Made by a program: the position numbers and the translations under genes. The notes beneath the pieces are model-generated. The model did not search any database and was not told the origin of the DNA. It saw only the letters and a list, made by a program, of their open reading frames with translations. Shown in pieces: positions 49,339-58,889 of a DNA stretch of 64,000 nucleotides. The stretch is from NCBI GenBank assembly GCA_049115955.1, contig JAGDZJ010000015.1, positions 124,001-188,000 of the forward strand. Direction: 5' to 3'. Source of the stretch: Salinispirillum sp049115955. GTDB taxonomy: Bacteria; Pseudomonadota; Gammaproteobacteria; Pseudomonadales; Natronospirillaceae. Position 1 is the stretch's first letter. Each line of letters opens with the position of its first letter.

Positions 49339-51027
49339 ATGACTGACCCCAGACACGATGCCACTCGCCGCATCACCGCGCCGACCGGCAGCACGCTGAC
49401 CTGCAAAAGCTGGCTCACCGAAGCGCCCATGCGCATGTTGATGAACAACCTGGACCCCGCCGTGGCCGAACGCCCCGAAGACTTGGTGGTGTACGGCGGC
49501 ATTGGCCGGGCGGCGCGCAACTGGGCGTGTTACGACAAAATTGTGGAAGTGCTGCAGCGCTTGGAAGACGACGAAACCTTGCTGATTCAGTCGGGAAAAC
49601 CGGTCGGGGTGTTCAAAACCCACGCCGACGCGCCGCGCGTACTGTTGGCGAATTCCAACCTTGTGCCGCATTGGGCGAACTGGGAACACTTCAACGAACT
49701 CGACCGCAAAGGCTTGATGATGTACGGCCAGATGACGGCCGGTTCGTGGATCTATATCGGTTCGCAAGGCATCGTGCAAGGCACCTATGAAACCTTTGTC
49801 GAGGCTGGGCGGCAGCACTACGGTGGTGACTTGAAAGGCCGGTGGATTCTCACCGCGGGCCTCGGTGGCATGGGCGGCGCGCAGCCTTTGGCGGCCACCT
49901 TAGCGGGCGCTTGCTCACTGAACATTGAATGCCAGCAAAGCCGCATCGACTTCCGTTTGCGTACGCGCTATCTGGACGAACAAGCCACGGACTTGGACGA
50001 CGCCTTGGCACGTATCGCCAAATACACCGCCGCAGGTGAGGCCATGTCCATCGGCTTGTGCGGCAATGCGGCGGACATTGTGCCGGAGCTGGTACGCCGT
50101 GGCGTACGCCCCGATATGGTGACCGACCAAACCAGCGCGCATGATCCGTTACACGGCTATTTGCCTGCCGGTTGGACGTGGGATGAATATGTGCAACGCG
50201 GCGAAACCGAGCCCGACGTCGTGGTGAAAGCCGCCAAAAAGTCGATGGCCGTGCACGTACAAGCCATGCTGGCGTTCCAGCAGCAAGGTATTCCGACCTT
50301 CGACTACGGCAACAACATTCGTCAAATGGCGCAAGAAGAGGGCGTGACCAACGCGTTCGATTTCCCCGGTTTTGTGCCCGCTTACATTCGCCCGCTGTTT
50401 TGTCAGGGTATTGGGCCGTTCCGTTGGGCGGCGCTGTCGGGTGATCCGGAAGACATCTACAAAACTGACGCCAAGGTGAAGGAGCTGCTGCCGGACAACC
50501 AACACCTGCACCATTGGCTTGATATGGCGCGTGAACGCATCAGCTTCCAAGGTTTACCCGCCCGTATTTGCTGGGTGGGCTTGAAAGACCGCGTGCGCTT
50601 GGGCCAAGCCTTCAATGAAATGGTGAAGAACGGTGAATTGAAAGCGCCGGTGGTGATTGGGCGTGACCATCTCGACTCTGGCTCGGTCGCCAGTCCGAAC
50701 CGTGAAACCGAAAGCATGCAAGACGGCTCAGACGCGGTATCCGACTGGCCATTACTGAACGCCTTGTTGAACACAGCGGGCGGTGCCACTTGGGTATCGC
50801 TGCACCACGGCGGCGGGGTCGGCATGGGCTTTTCGCAGCATTCGGGCGTGGTCATTGTGGCCGACGGCACCAAAGCAGCGCACGCCCGTTTGGGCCGCGT
50901 GTTGCGCAATGACCCGGGCACGGGCGTCATGCGCCATGCCGATGCGGGTTATGACCTCGCCATCGACTGCGCGCACGAACATGACTTGGATCTGCCCATG
51001 ATCCCTGCAACAAAAGGAGTGAAGTAA
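49339..51027 (+). CDS. hutU: Urocanate hydratase
   Basis: HutU adds water to urocanate using tightly bound NAD as an electrophile, step two of histidine breakdown. The 562-residue protein has the normal length, the NAD-binding TAGLGGMGGAQPLA near residue 170 and the conserved DQTSAHDPLHGYLP and HHGGGVGMGFSQHSG segments. A GAGGA ribosome-binding site precedes the ATG, and its TAA overlaps the hutH ATG by one base. Confidence 0.98.
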   Translation: MTDPRHDATRRITAPTGSTLTCKSWLTEAPMRMLMNNLDPAVAERPEDLVVYGGIGRAARNWACYDKIVEVLQRLEDDETLLIQSGKPVGVFKTHADAPRVLLANSNLVPHWANWEHFNELDRKGLMMYGQMTAGSWIYIGSQGIVQGTYETFVEAGRQHYGGDLKGRWILTAGLGGMGGAQPLAATLAGACSLNIECQQSRIDFRLRTRYLDEQATDLDDALARIAKYTAAGEAMSIGLCGNAADIVPELVRRGVRPDMVTDQTSAHDPLHGYLPAGWTWDEYVQRGETEPDVVVKAAKKSMAVHVQAMLAFQQQGIPTFDYGNNIRQMAQEEGVTNAFDFPGFVPAYIRPLFCQGIGPFRWAALSGDPEDIYKTDAKVKELLPDNQHLHHWLDMARERISFQGLPARICWVGLKDRVRLGQAFNEMVKNGELKAPVVIGRDHLDSGSVASPNRETESMQDGSDAVSDWPLLNALLNTAGGATWVSLHHGGGVGMGFSQHSGVVIVADGTKAAHARLGRVLRNDPGTGVMRHADAGYDLAIDCAHEHDLDLPMIPATKGVK

Positions 51028-52562
51028 TGACTCACTTACTGATTCAGCCGGGAGAGATGACCTTGGCGCAACTGCGCACCGTTTGGCAAACGCCGGTTCA
51101 GGTGTCGTTGCCGGACAGCGCCAATACTGCGATTGCCGCATCGGTCGCTTGCGTCAACACCGTCGTGGCGGAAGACCGCACCGTTTACGGCATCAACACC
51201 GGCTTTGGCCTGTTGGCGCAAACGCGTATTCACCATGACGATTTGGAAAACCTGCAACGCTCTCTGGTGCTATCGCACGCCACCGGAGTGGGTACTTACA
51301 TTGACGACGCGCTGGTGCGCTTGATCATGGTGCTCAAGGTCAACAGCTTGGCGCGAGGCTATTCGGGTATTCGGCGCGAGGTGTTGGATGCCTTGATGAC
51401 GCTGATCAATAAAGAGATTTACCCCGCCATTCCACTGAAAGGCTCGGTCGGTGCCTCGGGTGACTTGGCCCCGCTGGCGCACATGAGTGCAGTGTTATTG
51501 GGCGAGGGTCAGGCGCGCTATCGCGGCGAGTGGTTAAGCGCCCAAGAAGCGTTACAGGTGGCCGGTTTGCAACCCCTTGCGTTGGCGCCGAAAGAGGGTT
51601 TGGCGCTATTGAACGGTACGCAGGTGTCCACCGCGTATGCGCTGCAAGGGTTGTTTCAGGCCGAAGATCTTTATGCCGCCGCGACGGTGTGTGGTGCATT
51701 AACGGTCGAGGCCACTTTGAGTTCGCGCAGTCCGTTCGATGCACGCATTCATGCCATTCGCGGTCAGCAAGGGCAGATCGACGCGGCCGCAGCGTATCGT
51801 GAGCTGTTGGGCGACAGCAGCGGCGTCAGTGCCACGCACGTTGCCTGTGGTAAGGTGCAAGACCCGTATTCCCTGCGTTGTCAGCCGCAAGTCATGGGTG
51901 CGTGCTTAACACAAATGCGCCAAGCTGCCGAGGTGTTGGCGGTGGAGGCCAATGCGGTGTCCGACAATCCCTTGGTGTTTGCTGACAGCGGCGATGTGAT
52001 TTCCGGCGGGAATTTTCACGCCGAACCGGTCGCCATGGCGGCCGATAATCTGGCGTTGGCGATCGCTGAAATCGGCAGTCTGGCCGAACGGCGTATTTCG
52101 CTGATGATGGACACGCACATGTCGCAGTTGCCCCCGTTCTTGGTGCAAAACGGCGGGGTGAATTCCGGCTTTATGATCGCGCAGGTGACGGCAGCGGCAT
52201 TGGCGAGTGAAAACAAAGCGCTGGCGCATCCGCACAGTGTAGACAGCTTGCCGACGTCGGCGAATCAGGAAGACCATGTTTCTATGGCCCCAGCGGCCGG
52301 TAAGCGCTTGTGGGAAATGGCCGAGAACACGCGTAACGTGGTGGCAATTGAGTGGCTGGCAGCGTGCCAAGGGCTGGACCTGCGTGGTGGCGATTTGAAA
52401 ACAACGCCGGTGCTGGAAACAGCGCGCACGTTGCTGCGCCAAGAAGTCGCCTATTACGACAAAGACCGTTTTTTTGCGCCGGACATAGCGGCCGCAGCCC
52501 GCTTGCTGGCAGGGCGTGCGTTGAGTGATCTGTGTCCTTTGCCGGTACTGCCCTCGGATTGA
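51027..52562 (+). CDS. hutH: Histidine ammonia-lyase
   Basis: HutH removes ammonia from histidine to give urocanate, the first step. The 511-residue protein has the self-forming MIO cofactor triad Ala143-Ser144-Gly145 in GSVGASGDLAPL, the YGINTGFG motif with the catalytic tyrosine near residue 54, and the QEDHVSM segment. Start overlaps hutU (TAATG) with AAGGAG upstream. It ends the hut operon; a hairpin and pyrC follow. No histidine permease gene is in the cluster. Confidence 0.98.
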   Translation: MTHLLIQPGEMTLAQLRTVWQTPVQVSLPDSANTAIAASVACVNTVVAEDRTVYGINTGFGLLAQTRIHHDDLENLQRSLVLSHATGVGTYIDDALVRLIMVLKVNSLARGYSGIRREVLDALMTLINKEIYPAIPLKGSVGASGDLAPLAHMSAVLLGEGQARYRGEWLSAQEALQVAGLQPLALAPKEGLALLNGTQVSTAYALQGLFQAEDLYAAATVCGALTVEATLSSRSPFDARIHAIRGQQGQIDAAAAYRELLGDSSGVSATHVACGKVQDPYSLRCQPQVMGACLTQMRQAAEVLAVEANAVSDNPLVFADSGDVISGGNFHAEPVAMAADNLALAIAEIGSLAERRISLMMDTHMSQLPPFLVQNGGVNSGFMIAQVTAAALASENKALAHPHSVDSLPTSANQEDHVSMAPAAGKRLWEMAENTRNVVAIEWLAACQGLDLRGGDLKTTPVLETARTLLRQEVAYYDKDRFFAPDIAAAARLLAGRALSDLCPLPVLPSD

Positions 52563-52577
52563 CGCCTTTACAACTCT

Positions 52578-52612
52578 GGGGTCAGTCCGTAGCATTCTCG
52601 TAGACTGACTCC
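52578..52612. repeat. Hairpin between hutH and pyrC
   Basis: GGGGTCAGTC and GACTGACTCC pair over 10 bp (one G-U) with a 15-nt loop, and a CGAGGCCTCG palindrome follows. There is no T run, so termination strength is uncertain. Confidence 0.6.
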
Positions 52613-52623
52613 CGAGGCCTCGC

Positions 52624-53673
52624 ATGAAGATCACACCCCCTGTTACTGAACTCACCATTACGCGTCCCGACGACTGGCACATTCACCTGCGCGATGGCGC
52701 TGCTTTAATTGATACCGTTAAAGACGTCAGCCGCTACATGGGGCGGGCCATTATCATGCCGAACCTGGTGCCGCCCGTGCGTAATGCGCACGAAGCGCAA
52801 GCCTATTACGACCGGATCATGGCGCAGCGGCCGCAGCCGCATTTTACGCCACTCATGGTGTTGTATCTGACTGAGCAAACCACGCCCGACGATATTCGCG
52901 AGGCCAAGGCTGCAGGTCTGACAGTAGCAGCCAAGTTGTATCCGGCGGGTGCGACCACTAATTCGGATTCCGGTGTGCGCGATGTAAAAAGCATTTATCC
53001 GGTGCTGGAAGCCATGCAAGAAGTCGGTATGTTGTTGCTCGTACACGGCGAAGTGACCGACAGCAGTATTGACATTTTTGACCGGGAGCAGGTGTTCATC
53101 GATACCGTCTTGACCGATTTGGTGCGCGCGTTTCCAGACTTAAAAGTGGTACTGGAGCACATCACCACCGCCAATGCGGTGGACTTTGTCAGCGCGGCCA
53201 GTGCGCACGTCGGTGCCACCATCACCGCCCATCACCTGTTGTACAACCGCAATCACATGCTGGCGGGGGGGATTCGGCCGCACTATTACTGCCTGCCGAT
53301 TCTGAAACGCTCAACGCATCAAGAAGCGCTGATCAAGGCGGCGACCAGTGGTCATTCGCGGTTCTTCCTCGGCACGGATTCCGCACCGCACGCGAAAGAC
53401 AAGAAAGAAGCCGCCTGTGGATGTGCGGGCGCTTACACTGCTCACGCGGCCATCGAGCTGTATGCCGAAGCCTTTGAAGCGGCGGGTGCACTGGACAAGC
53501 TGGAAGGCTTTGCCAGCCATTTCGGGCCGGACTTCTATGGCCTGCCCCGCAACCGCGACCGCATTACGTTGCGCCGCGAGGCGTGGACAGTACCGGCGGA
53601 CTACCCAATGGGTGAAGACCGCGTGGTACCGATTTGTGCTGGTGAAGGCATTGCTTGGCGTGTGCTGCCTTAA
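52624..53673 (+). CDS. pyrC: Dihydroorotase
   Basis: PyrC closes the ring of carbamoyl aspartate to dihydroorotate in pyrimidine synthesis. The 349-residue type II enzyme has the zinc ligands DDWHIHLRDG near residue 17, the lysine that is carboxylated in AAKLYPAGATTNSDSG, the histidines of LVHGEVTD and LEHITTANAVD, and the catalytic aspartate in FLGTDSAPHAKDKKE. It follows the hut operon without being functionally related. Confidence 0.97.
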   Translation: MKITPPVTELTITRPDDWHIHLRDGAALIDTVKDVSRYMGRAIIMPNLVPPVRNAHEAQAYYDRIMAQRPQPHFTPLMVLYLTEQTTPDDIREAKAAGLTVAAKLYPAGATTNSDSGVRDVKSIYPVLEAMQEVGMLLLVHGEVTDSSIDIFDREQVFIDTVLTDLVRAFPDLKVVLEHITTANAVDFVSAASAHVGATITAHHLLYNRNHMLAGGIRPHYYCLPILKRSTHQEALIKAATSGHSRFFLGTDSAPHAKDKKEAACGCAGAYTAHAAIELYAEAFEAAGALDKLEGFASHFGPDFYGLPRNRDRITLRREAWTVPADYPMGEDRVVPICAGEGIAWRVLP

Positions 53674-53882
53674 GCACGGTTCACGCGGGGTGCAGTCGGT
53701 TGTGGGTGCGCTCTCCGTGTCAACCTGTCGTCAAGAGTTAGGTCGTGCTATACTCTTTCAACACTAAGTAAAAATGTTTGCGTCTGTGCTGGTAAATGTG
53801 GGCTTTTCCTGAAAAGAGCTTGTATTTATAAGCACATTGCTCAGCACGCATTCTCTATAAAGTACTATGGAGTGAAAGAAAA

Positions 53883-55517
53883 ATGACTGACAACACGGAT
53901 ATCATGAAACCCGATGGAGAGGTCACGCCCATTGATACAGACTATCAAATCGGGCAGGACAACATCGCACTCAAAGTGGGTCCTTTTGGGCTCGACATCC
54001 ACAACCGCGTTTTCCTTATTTCCGGTTTAGCCATCGTCGCCTTTGTCATTTTGACGCTGGCGTTTCAATCCGAAGTCGGACCCTTGTTCGCGAATATACG
54101 CAACTGGTTAACCGGGAACCTTGATTGGTTCTTTCTGACCGCTGGTAACATCTTTGTTCTGGTGTGCTTGTATTTGATCGTGTCGCCCTACGGTAAAGTA
54201 CGTATCGGTGGTACTGAGGCGAAACCGGACTACAGTTATCTCGGCTGGTTTTCGATGCTGTTTGCCGCAGGCATGGGCATCGGTTTGATGTTCTACGGTG
54301 TATCGGAGCCCTTGTCGCATTACGGTGCAGCGTACGGCGGTACCAGTGTCGGAGCCGATGGCTTGCGCACCGACTGGGCGCCCTTGGGCGCTGCCGCCGG
54401 TGACACCCTAGCCGCTGAGCGACTGGGTATGGCCGCAACTATTTACCATTGGGGTCTACACCCGTGGGCCATCTACGCCGTTTTGGCGCTGGGGTTGGCG
54501 TTGTTCTCGTTCAATAAAGGCTTGCCACTGACGGTGCGCTCCGTGTTCTATCCCCTGTTGGGTGAGCGCGTTTGGGGTTGGCCGGGTCACATCATTGATA
54601 TCCTAGCGGTGTTTGCCACCATGTTTGGTCTGGCGACGTCACTTGGGCTGGGTGCCTCGCAAGCGGCGGCGGGGTTGAACTACTTGTTTGATGTGCCAGC
54701 AGGAACGACGACCCAGGTGTTATTGGTGATCGGTATTACAGCGATTGCCTTGATGTCGGTGCTGGCGGGCTTGGATGCGGGTGTAAAACGGTTGTCACAA
54801 ATCAACATGACGCTGGCAACGATTTTGTTGCTGTTTGTCATACTGGTTGGCCCTACGCTCGCCATTGTGACCGGATTCTTCGGTAATCTGTTGGCCTATA
54901 TCCAGAACTTACCGGGGCTGTCGAACCCCATCGGCCGCGAAGACGCAAACTTCTCTCAGGGCTGGACAGCCTTCTACTGGGCGTGGTGGATTTCTTGGTC
55001 ACCTTTCGTGGGTATGTTCATCGCGCGGGTATCGCGTGGCCGTACGGTACGTGAGTTCATGATCAGCGTGTTGCTCATTCCTTCGGCAGCCTGTGTGTTG
55101 TGGATGACGGCTTTCGGTAGCACGGCAATCAGCCAGGTGGTGAATGACGGGTATCAAGCGGCGGCCAACGCCGACTTGGAATTGCAGTTGTTTGAGATGC
55201 TGGATGTTCTGCCGCTGGCGCAGATTACATCGTTTCTCGCTATTATTTTGGTCATCGTGTTCTTTGTGACGTCTTCTGATTCCGGTTCATTGGTGATAGA
55301 CACTATTTCTGCAGGCGGTAAGGTCGACGCGCCGACACCACAGCGCGTGTTCTGGTGTACGTTTGAAGGTCTTGTAGCCATTGCATTGTTGCTGGGCGGC
55401 GGGTTGGTAGCCTTGCAGGCCATGGCCGTATCGACCGGTTTGCCGTTCACCTTGGTGCTGTTGGCATCCTGTGTGGCGCTCTTTAAAGGGCTGGCAACCG
55501 AGCCACGCGGCAAGTAA
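53883..55517 (+). CDS. BCCT-family betaine/choline/carnitine transporter
   Basis: This is a 544-residue inner-membrane transporter with about 12 transmembrane helices. It has the BCCT signature of the substrate helix (WTAFYWAWWISWSPFVGMF, then IARVSRGRTVREF) and a glycine-rich helix (AAGMGIGLMFYGVSEP) that in sodium-coupled members lines the sodium and substrate sites. Substrates of the family are glycine betaine, choline, carnitine and related osmolytes; which one is used here is not clear. The 209-bp upstream gap contains a TATACT -10-like box at 53749. A strong terminator follows. The next gene encodes a cNMP/CBS/nucleotidyltransferase protein. Confidence 0.93.
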   Translation: MTDNTDIMKPDGEVTPIDTDYQIGQDNIALKVGPFGLDIHNRVFLISGLAIVAFVILTLAFQSEVGPLFANIRNWLTGNLDWFFLTAGNIFVLVCLYLIVSPYGKVRIGGTEAKPDYSYLGWFSMLFAAGMGIGLMFYGVSEPLSHYGAAYGGTSVGADGLRTDWAPLGAAAGDTLAAERLGMAATIYHWGLHPWAIYAVLALGLALFSFNKGLPLTVRSVFYPLLGERVWGWPGHIIDILAVFATMFGLATSLGLGASQAAAGLNYLFDVPAGTTTQVLLVIGITAIALMSVLAGLDAGVKRLSQINMTLATILLLFVILVGPTLAIVTGFFGNLLAYIQNLPGLSNPIGREDANFSQGWTAFYWAWWISWSPFVGMFIARVSRGRTVREFMISVLLIPSAACVLWMTAFGSTAISQVVNDGYQAAANADLELQLFEMLDVLPLAQITSFLAIILVIVFFVTSSDSGSLVIDTISAGGKVDAPTPQRVFWCTFEGLVAIALLLGGGLVALQAMAVSTGLPFTLVLLASCVALFKGLATEPRGK

Positions 55518-55529
55518 ACCGCTACACTG

Positions 55530-55583
55530 AAAACGGGGCCGGTGAGGCAGTCTGATTGACTGTGTCACTTGCCCCGTTTTTTA
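55530..55583 (+). terminator. Rho-independent terminator of the BCCT gene
   Basis: An outer stem AACGGGGC/GCCCCGTT with inner stems GTGA/TCAC and CAGTC/GACTG is followed by a T run. Confidence 0.85.
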
Positions 55584-55614
55584 TTTTCGGCGCTTTTGTT
55601 TGGGAGATAGGGGC

Positions 55615-57492
55615 ATGCAGGTCGAGCAACTTGAAATCAGGGAGCACCTTCGCCGCTTCGCGCCTTTTCAGTCGATGGCGGACGAGGTGTTAGACCGTGT
55701 GGCCAGCGCCGTCGAAGTGACCTATTTCAAAGCCGACACCGAAATATTGGCCTTTGGTACGGATATTCATGACCTGTATTTCATCCGCAGTGGCGCGGTC
55801 GAAATCTATCGCCGCAGTGGAGAGCTGTACAACCGCCTCAGTGAGGGCGACATCTTCGGTCAACTAGGTCTGTTGATGAACAAAAGGGTGCGCTTTCCGG
55901 CAAAAGCCTTAGAAGACACACTGCTGTACTGCATTCCCGACACGGTATTCACCGAGTTGTTTGAATCCGACGAGCAATTTGCCGACTTCGTTGAAGTGGA
56001 AGATCGGTCGCGTTTACGTCAGGCAGTATCCGAACACAAAGAGTCGAACGAACTGCTGACCTCGCCGATCAAACAATTGATCAGCCGAGAGCTGGTGACC
56101 TTGCCGAGCACTGCAACCGTACGAGAAGCCGCCGAGCGCATGACCAGCGAGCGCGTGTCGTCGTTGGTCATTGTCACGGAGCATATGGATCAACCCGCAG
56201 ACGCCACCATGGTTGGCATCATCACCGACCGTGATCTACGCAAACGGGTCATGGCGCAAGGACTACCGTTCGAGACGCCCGTGGCCGACATCATGTCGAC
56301 CGATTTGGTGACCGTGCGAGGCGACCAATTTGTCTTCGATGCCATGCTGACCATGCTGCGTTACAACGTGCACCATTTGCCGGTGATGCACAATCGTCGA
56401 CCGATTGGTGTGGTCGGTGTGTCCGACATTGTGCAGTACGAATCACAAAACAGCTTGTTTGTGGTGCGCAGTATTTTTCATCGTCAGTCGGTTGCCGAAC
56501 TGCAGGAACTGACTAAAGAAGTGCAAAGCAGCTTCAAACGGATGGTCAACGAAGACGCCAATTCACGCATGATCGGTAGTGCCATGGCAGGAATCGGACG
56601 TACCTTTACGCAGCACCTGTTGACCTTGGCGGAGGCCGAACTGGGACCGCCGCCGGTGCCTTATTGCTTGTTGGGTTTAGGCTCCATGGCGCGCGACGAA
56701 CAGTTGATTGTGACCGACCAAGACAACGCATTAATACTGCACGACGATTTTGACCCCAAACAGCACGACGATTATTTTAAACGTTTGGCGGCGTTCGTCA
56801 GTGACGGACTCGCGGCCTGCGGTTACAGCTACTGCACGGGTGGCATCATGGCCACCAACAAAAAATGGCGGCAGCCGTTAGCTGTGTGGCAATCGTACTT
56901 CACGCACTGGATTGAACGGCCGAATTTAGAGTCGTTGCTGCATAGCTCCATCTTTTTTGATGTGGATGGCGTGGCGGGTGATACGTCCATGGCTAACGCG
57001 CTGAAAGAGCTGATTGCCAACAAGGCACCGCAAAACCCTCGATTTTTAGCGGCTATGGCGCATAACGCACTGGGCCGTACGCCGCCGCTCGGCTTTTTTA
57101 AAGACTTCGTGATGGAAAAAGACGGCAAGCATAACGACTCCATTGACCTCAAACGACGAGGCACCGCACCGCTGGCCGATTTGATTCGTGTGCATGCTTT
57201 GGCCTGTGGTTCCCAAGCGCAGAACTCCTTTCAACGCCTTGAAGACATCGTGGCGGGCGGCTGGTTAACGCCAGGCATTGGGGCGGATTTGCGCGACGCC
57301 ATGGAGTTTATTTCACGGGTGCGCATTCGCCATCAAAAACTCATGTTGGAGCAAGGAGAAGAGCCGGACAACTATGTGCAACCGGAAAACTTGTCGCCCT
57401 TTGAGCGGCGAAACCTTAAAGATGCGTTTCAGATTCTCAGCAATGCACAGAAGTTCCTGAAATTCCGCTATCACCCCAACCGGGCGCGCTGA
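55615..57492 (+). CDS. cNMP-binding / CBS-pair / DUF294 nucleotidyltransferase signalling protein
   Basis: This is a 625-residue cytoplasmic protein with four parts: a cyclic-nucleotide-binding-like domain (residues 10-130), a pair of CBS domains (about 150-290; VGIITDRDLRKRV and RPIGVVGVSDIVQ), a DUF294 nucleotidyltransferase domain (about 330-480) and its C-terminal partner domain. The polymerase-beta-like site is visible as GLGSMARDEQLIVTDQDNAL, with GS and two aspartates, as in GlnD-type enzymes. Such proteins often lie beside solute transporters and a DEDD exonuclease, as here. The target is unknown. Start: ATG at 55615 with an AGGGG ribosome-binding site; an upstream TTG at 55600 is possible. 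Confidence 0.9.
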   Translation: MQVEQLEIREHLRRFAPFQSMADEVLDRVASAVEVTYFKADTEILAFGTDIHDLYFIRSGAVEIYRRSGELYNRLSEGDIFGQLGLLMNKRVRFPAKALEDTLLYCIPDTVFTELFESDEQFADFVEVEDRSRLRQAVSEHKESNELLTSPIKQLISRELVTLPSTATVREAAERMTSERVSSLVIVTEHMDQPADATMVGIITDRDLRKRVMAQGLPFETPVADIMSTDLVTVRGDQFVFDAMLTMLRYNVHHLPVMHNRRPIGVVGVSDIVQYESQNSLFVVRSIFHRQSVAELQELTKEVQSSFKRMVNEDANSRMIGSAMAGIGRTFTQHLLTLAEAELGPPPVPYCLLGLGSMARDEQLIVTDQDNALILHDDFDPKQHDDYFKRLAAFVSDGLAACGYSYCTGGIMATNKKWRQPLAVWQSYFTHWIERPNLESLLHSSIFFDVDGVAGDTSMANALKELIANKAPQNPRFLAAMAHNALGRTPPLGFFKDFVMEKDGKHNDSIDLKRRGTAPLADLIRVHALACGSQAQNSFQRLEDIVAGGWLTPGIGADLRDAMEFISRVRIRHQKLMLEQGEEPDNYVQPENLSPFERRNLKDAFQILSNAQKFLKFRYHPNRAR

Positions 57493-57493
57493 G

Positions 57494-58222
57494 ATGCTGC
57501 ATCTGGATAGGAAACCGGCCACCACGCCTGCAATCCCTGACTGGGCAGAACGTTTCTCGGAGTTGCACGACCACACGCACCATGATCGGCTGCGCGCGTT
57601 TTATGGTGTCGGTGTGGTGTCGGGGGATACACCTTTGGCCGAAGTGCCCTTTGTGGCGCTCGATTTTGAAACCACGGGCTTGAACCCCGAGCGTGATGGC
57701 ATCGTCAGCATTGGCTTGGTGCCCATGACCTTGGCGCGCATTCAATGCAGCGCGGCGCGACATTGGGTGGTGAACCCGCGACGCGTATTGCAGGATGAAT
57801 CCGTGGTGATTCACGGCATCACGCATTCGGACATCGCCGAAGCGCCGGACTTGATGGACATCTTAGATGAACTCCTAACCGCACTCGCCGGACGTATTGT
57901 GGTGGTACACCACCATCGTATCGAACGGCAGTTTCTTGATGCGGCGCTTAAAGTGCGCATCAATGAGGGTATTCAGTTTCCGGTGGTTGATACTATGGAG
58001 CTGGAAGGGCGCTTGCATCGCCAGCGGCCACCCAGCTTTTGGGACAAGTTGTTGCGTCGGCCCCAGCCTTCCATTCGATTAGCCGATAGCCGAACGCGCT
58101 ATCACTTACCCTACTATCAACCGCATCACGCCCTAACCGATGCGCTGGCCAGTGCCGAATTGTTGCAAGCGCAAATTGCGCATCACTACACCCCAGACAC
58201 ACCCATTAAATCACTGTGGTGA
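57494..58222 (+). CDS. DEDDh 3'-5' exonuclease (DnaQ-like)
   Basis: This 242-residue protein has the exonuclease I motif VALDFETTGLNPERD (Asp57, Glu59), the middle VVVHHHRIERQFLD, and the final HHALTDALASAELL, which supplies the last histidine and aspartate of the DEDDh set. The N-terminal 50 residues are an extension not needed for catalysis. It begins one base after the stop of the signalling protein, so both are translated as a unit. Its nucleic-acid target is unknown; it is not the replicative proofreading subunit, which is shorter in its N-terminus. Confidence 0.9.
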   Translation: MLHLDRKPATTPAIPDWAERFSELHDHTHHDRLRAFYGVGVVSGDTPLAEVPFVALDFETTGLNPERDGIVSIGLVPMTLARIQCSAARHWVVNPRRVLQDESVVIHGITHSDIAEAPDLMDILDELLTALAGRIVVVHHHRIERQFLDAALKVRINEGIQFPVVDTMELEGRLHRQRPPSFWDKLLRRPQPSIRLADSRTRYHLPYYQPHHALTDALASAELLQAQIAHHYTPDTPIKSLW

Positions 58223-58422
58223 TAGGTTGTCGTTATAATAAAGAAAAAGAATACAGCCCCTGTCACCGAATTTACGGTTTGCATAAAAAATAACCAGCCA
58301 AGGCGTGCCATACTGACCGCTGTACTCATTCGTTACGCTTTGTGGCGTATCTTAAACTCGCTTCATTCGATGGCTGCCCGACACCGGCTTGTCTCATGCA
58401 GCCAGCAAACAAGGAGACCTCC

Positions 58423-58860
58423 GTGGTCTGGTTTCTGCTACTGCATATGGCTGCATTGTTAGTCTGGGTTTCGGCCCTGCTTTACTTGCCCATCATGGTC
58501 GGCGCGTCGCCTTATAGACCGCCCGATATCGATCAAAAACCCAAGCCCTACGATTCAGTAAGCAGATTCCTGTTTACGCAAGTGGCAACACCAGCGGCTC
58601 TGGTCGCCATTATTGCGGGTACCGCAGTGTTTCTGATTAATCGCACCGTGGACACTTGGCTGATCATAAAGCTGACGCTGGTCACCGCTTTAGTGATGGC
58701 CCATACCTTGGCGGGTGTTTTGGTACTGCGCGAAGAGCGCTTGGGTAAACAACGCCATACTCGAATTATGAGCCTGATTTTGTTGGTCGCGTTGTGCCTG
58801 TTGATGACCGCCATTATCTGGGTCGTACTGGCCAAGCCCGCCATGGAGTGGTTGCCATGA
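58423..58860 (+). CDS. CopD-like integral membrane protein of the cytochrome oxidase cluster
   Basis: This is a 145-residue membrane protein with about four transmembrane segments (WFLLLHMAALLVWVSALLYL, FTQVATPAALVAIIAGTAVF, LIIKLTLVTALVMAHTLAGV, IMSLILLVALCLLMTAIIWV). Conserved histidines H8 and H94 could bind heme, as in the CopD/HemJ-like group. The GTG at 58423 is preceded by AAGGAG at good spacing; the open frame extends upstream to 58342 but without such a site. It is the first plus-strand gene of the oxidase cluster. The exact role is not established. Confidence 0.72.
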   Translation: MVWFLLLHMAALLVWVSALLYLPIMVGASPYRPPDIDQKPKPYDSVSRFLFTQVATPAALVAIIAGTAVFLINRTVDTWLIIKLTLVTALVMAHTLAGVLVLREERLGKQRHTRIMSLILLVALCLLMTAIIWVVLAKPAMEWLP

Positions 58861-58889
58861 AACGAGCACTGCCTAAAAAGCATACCCCG

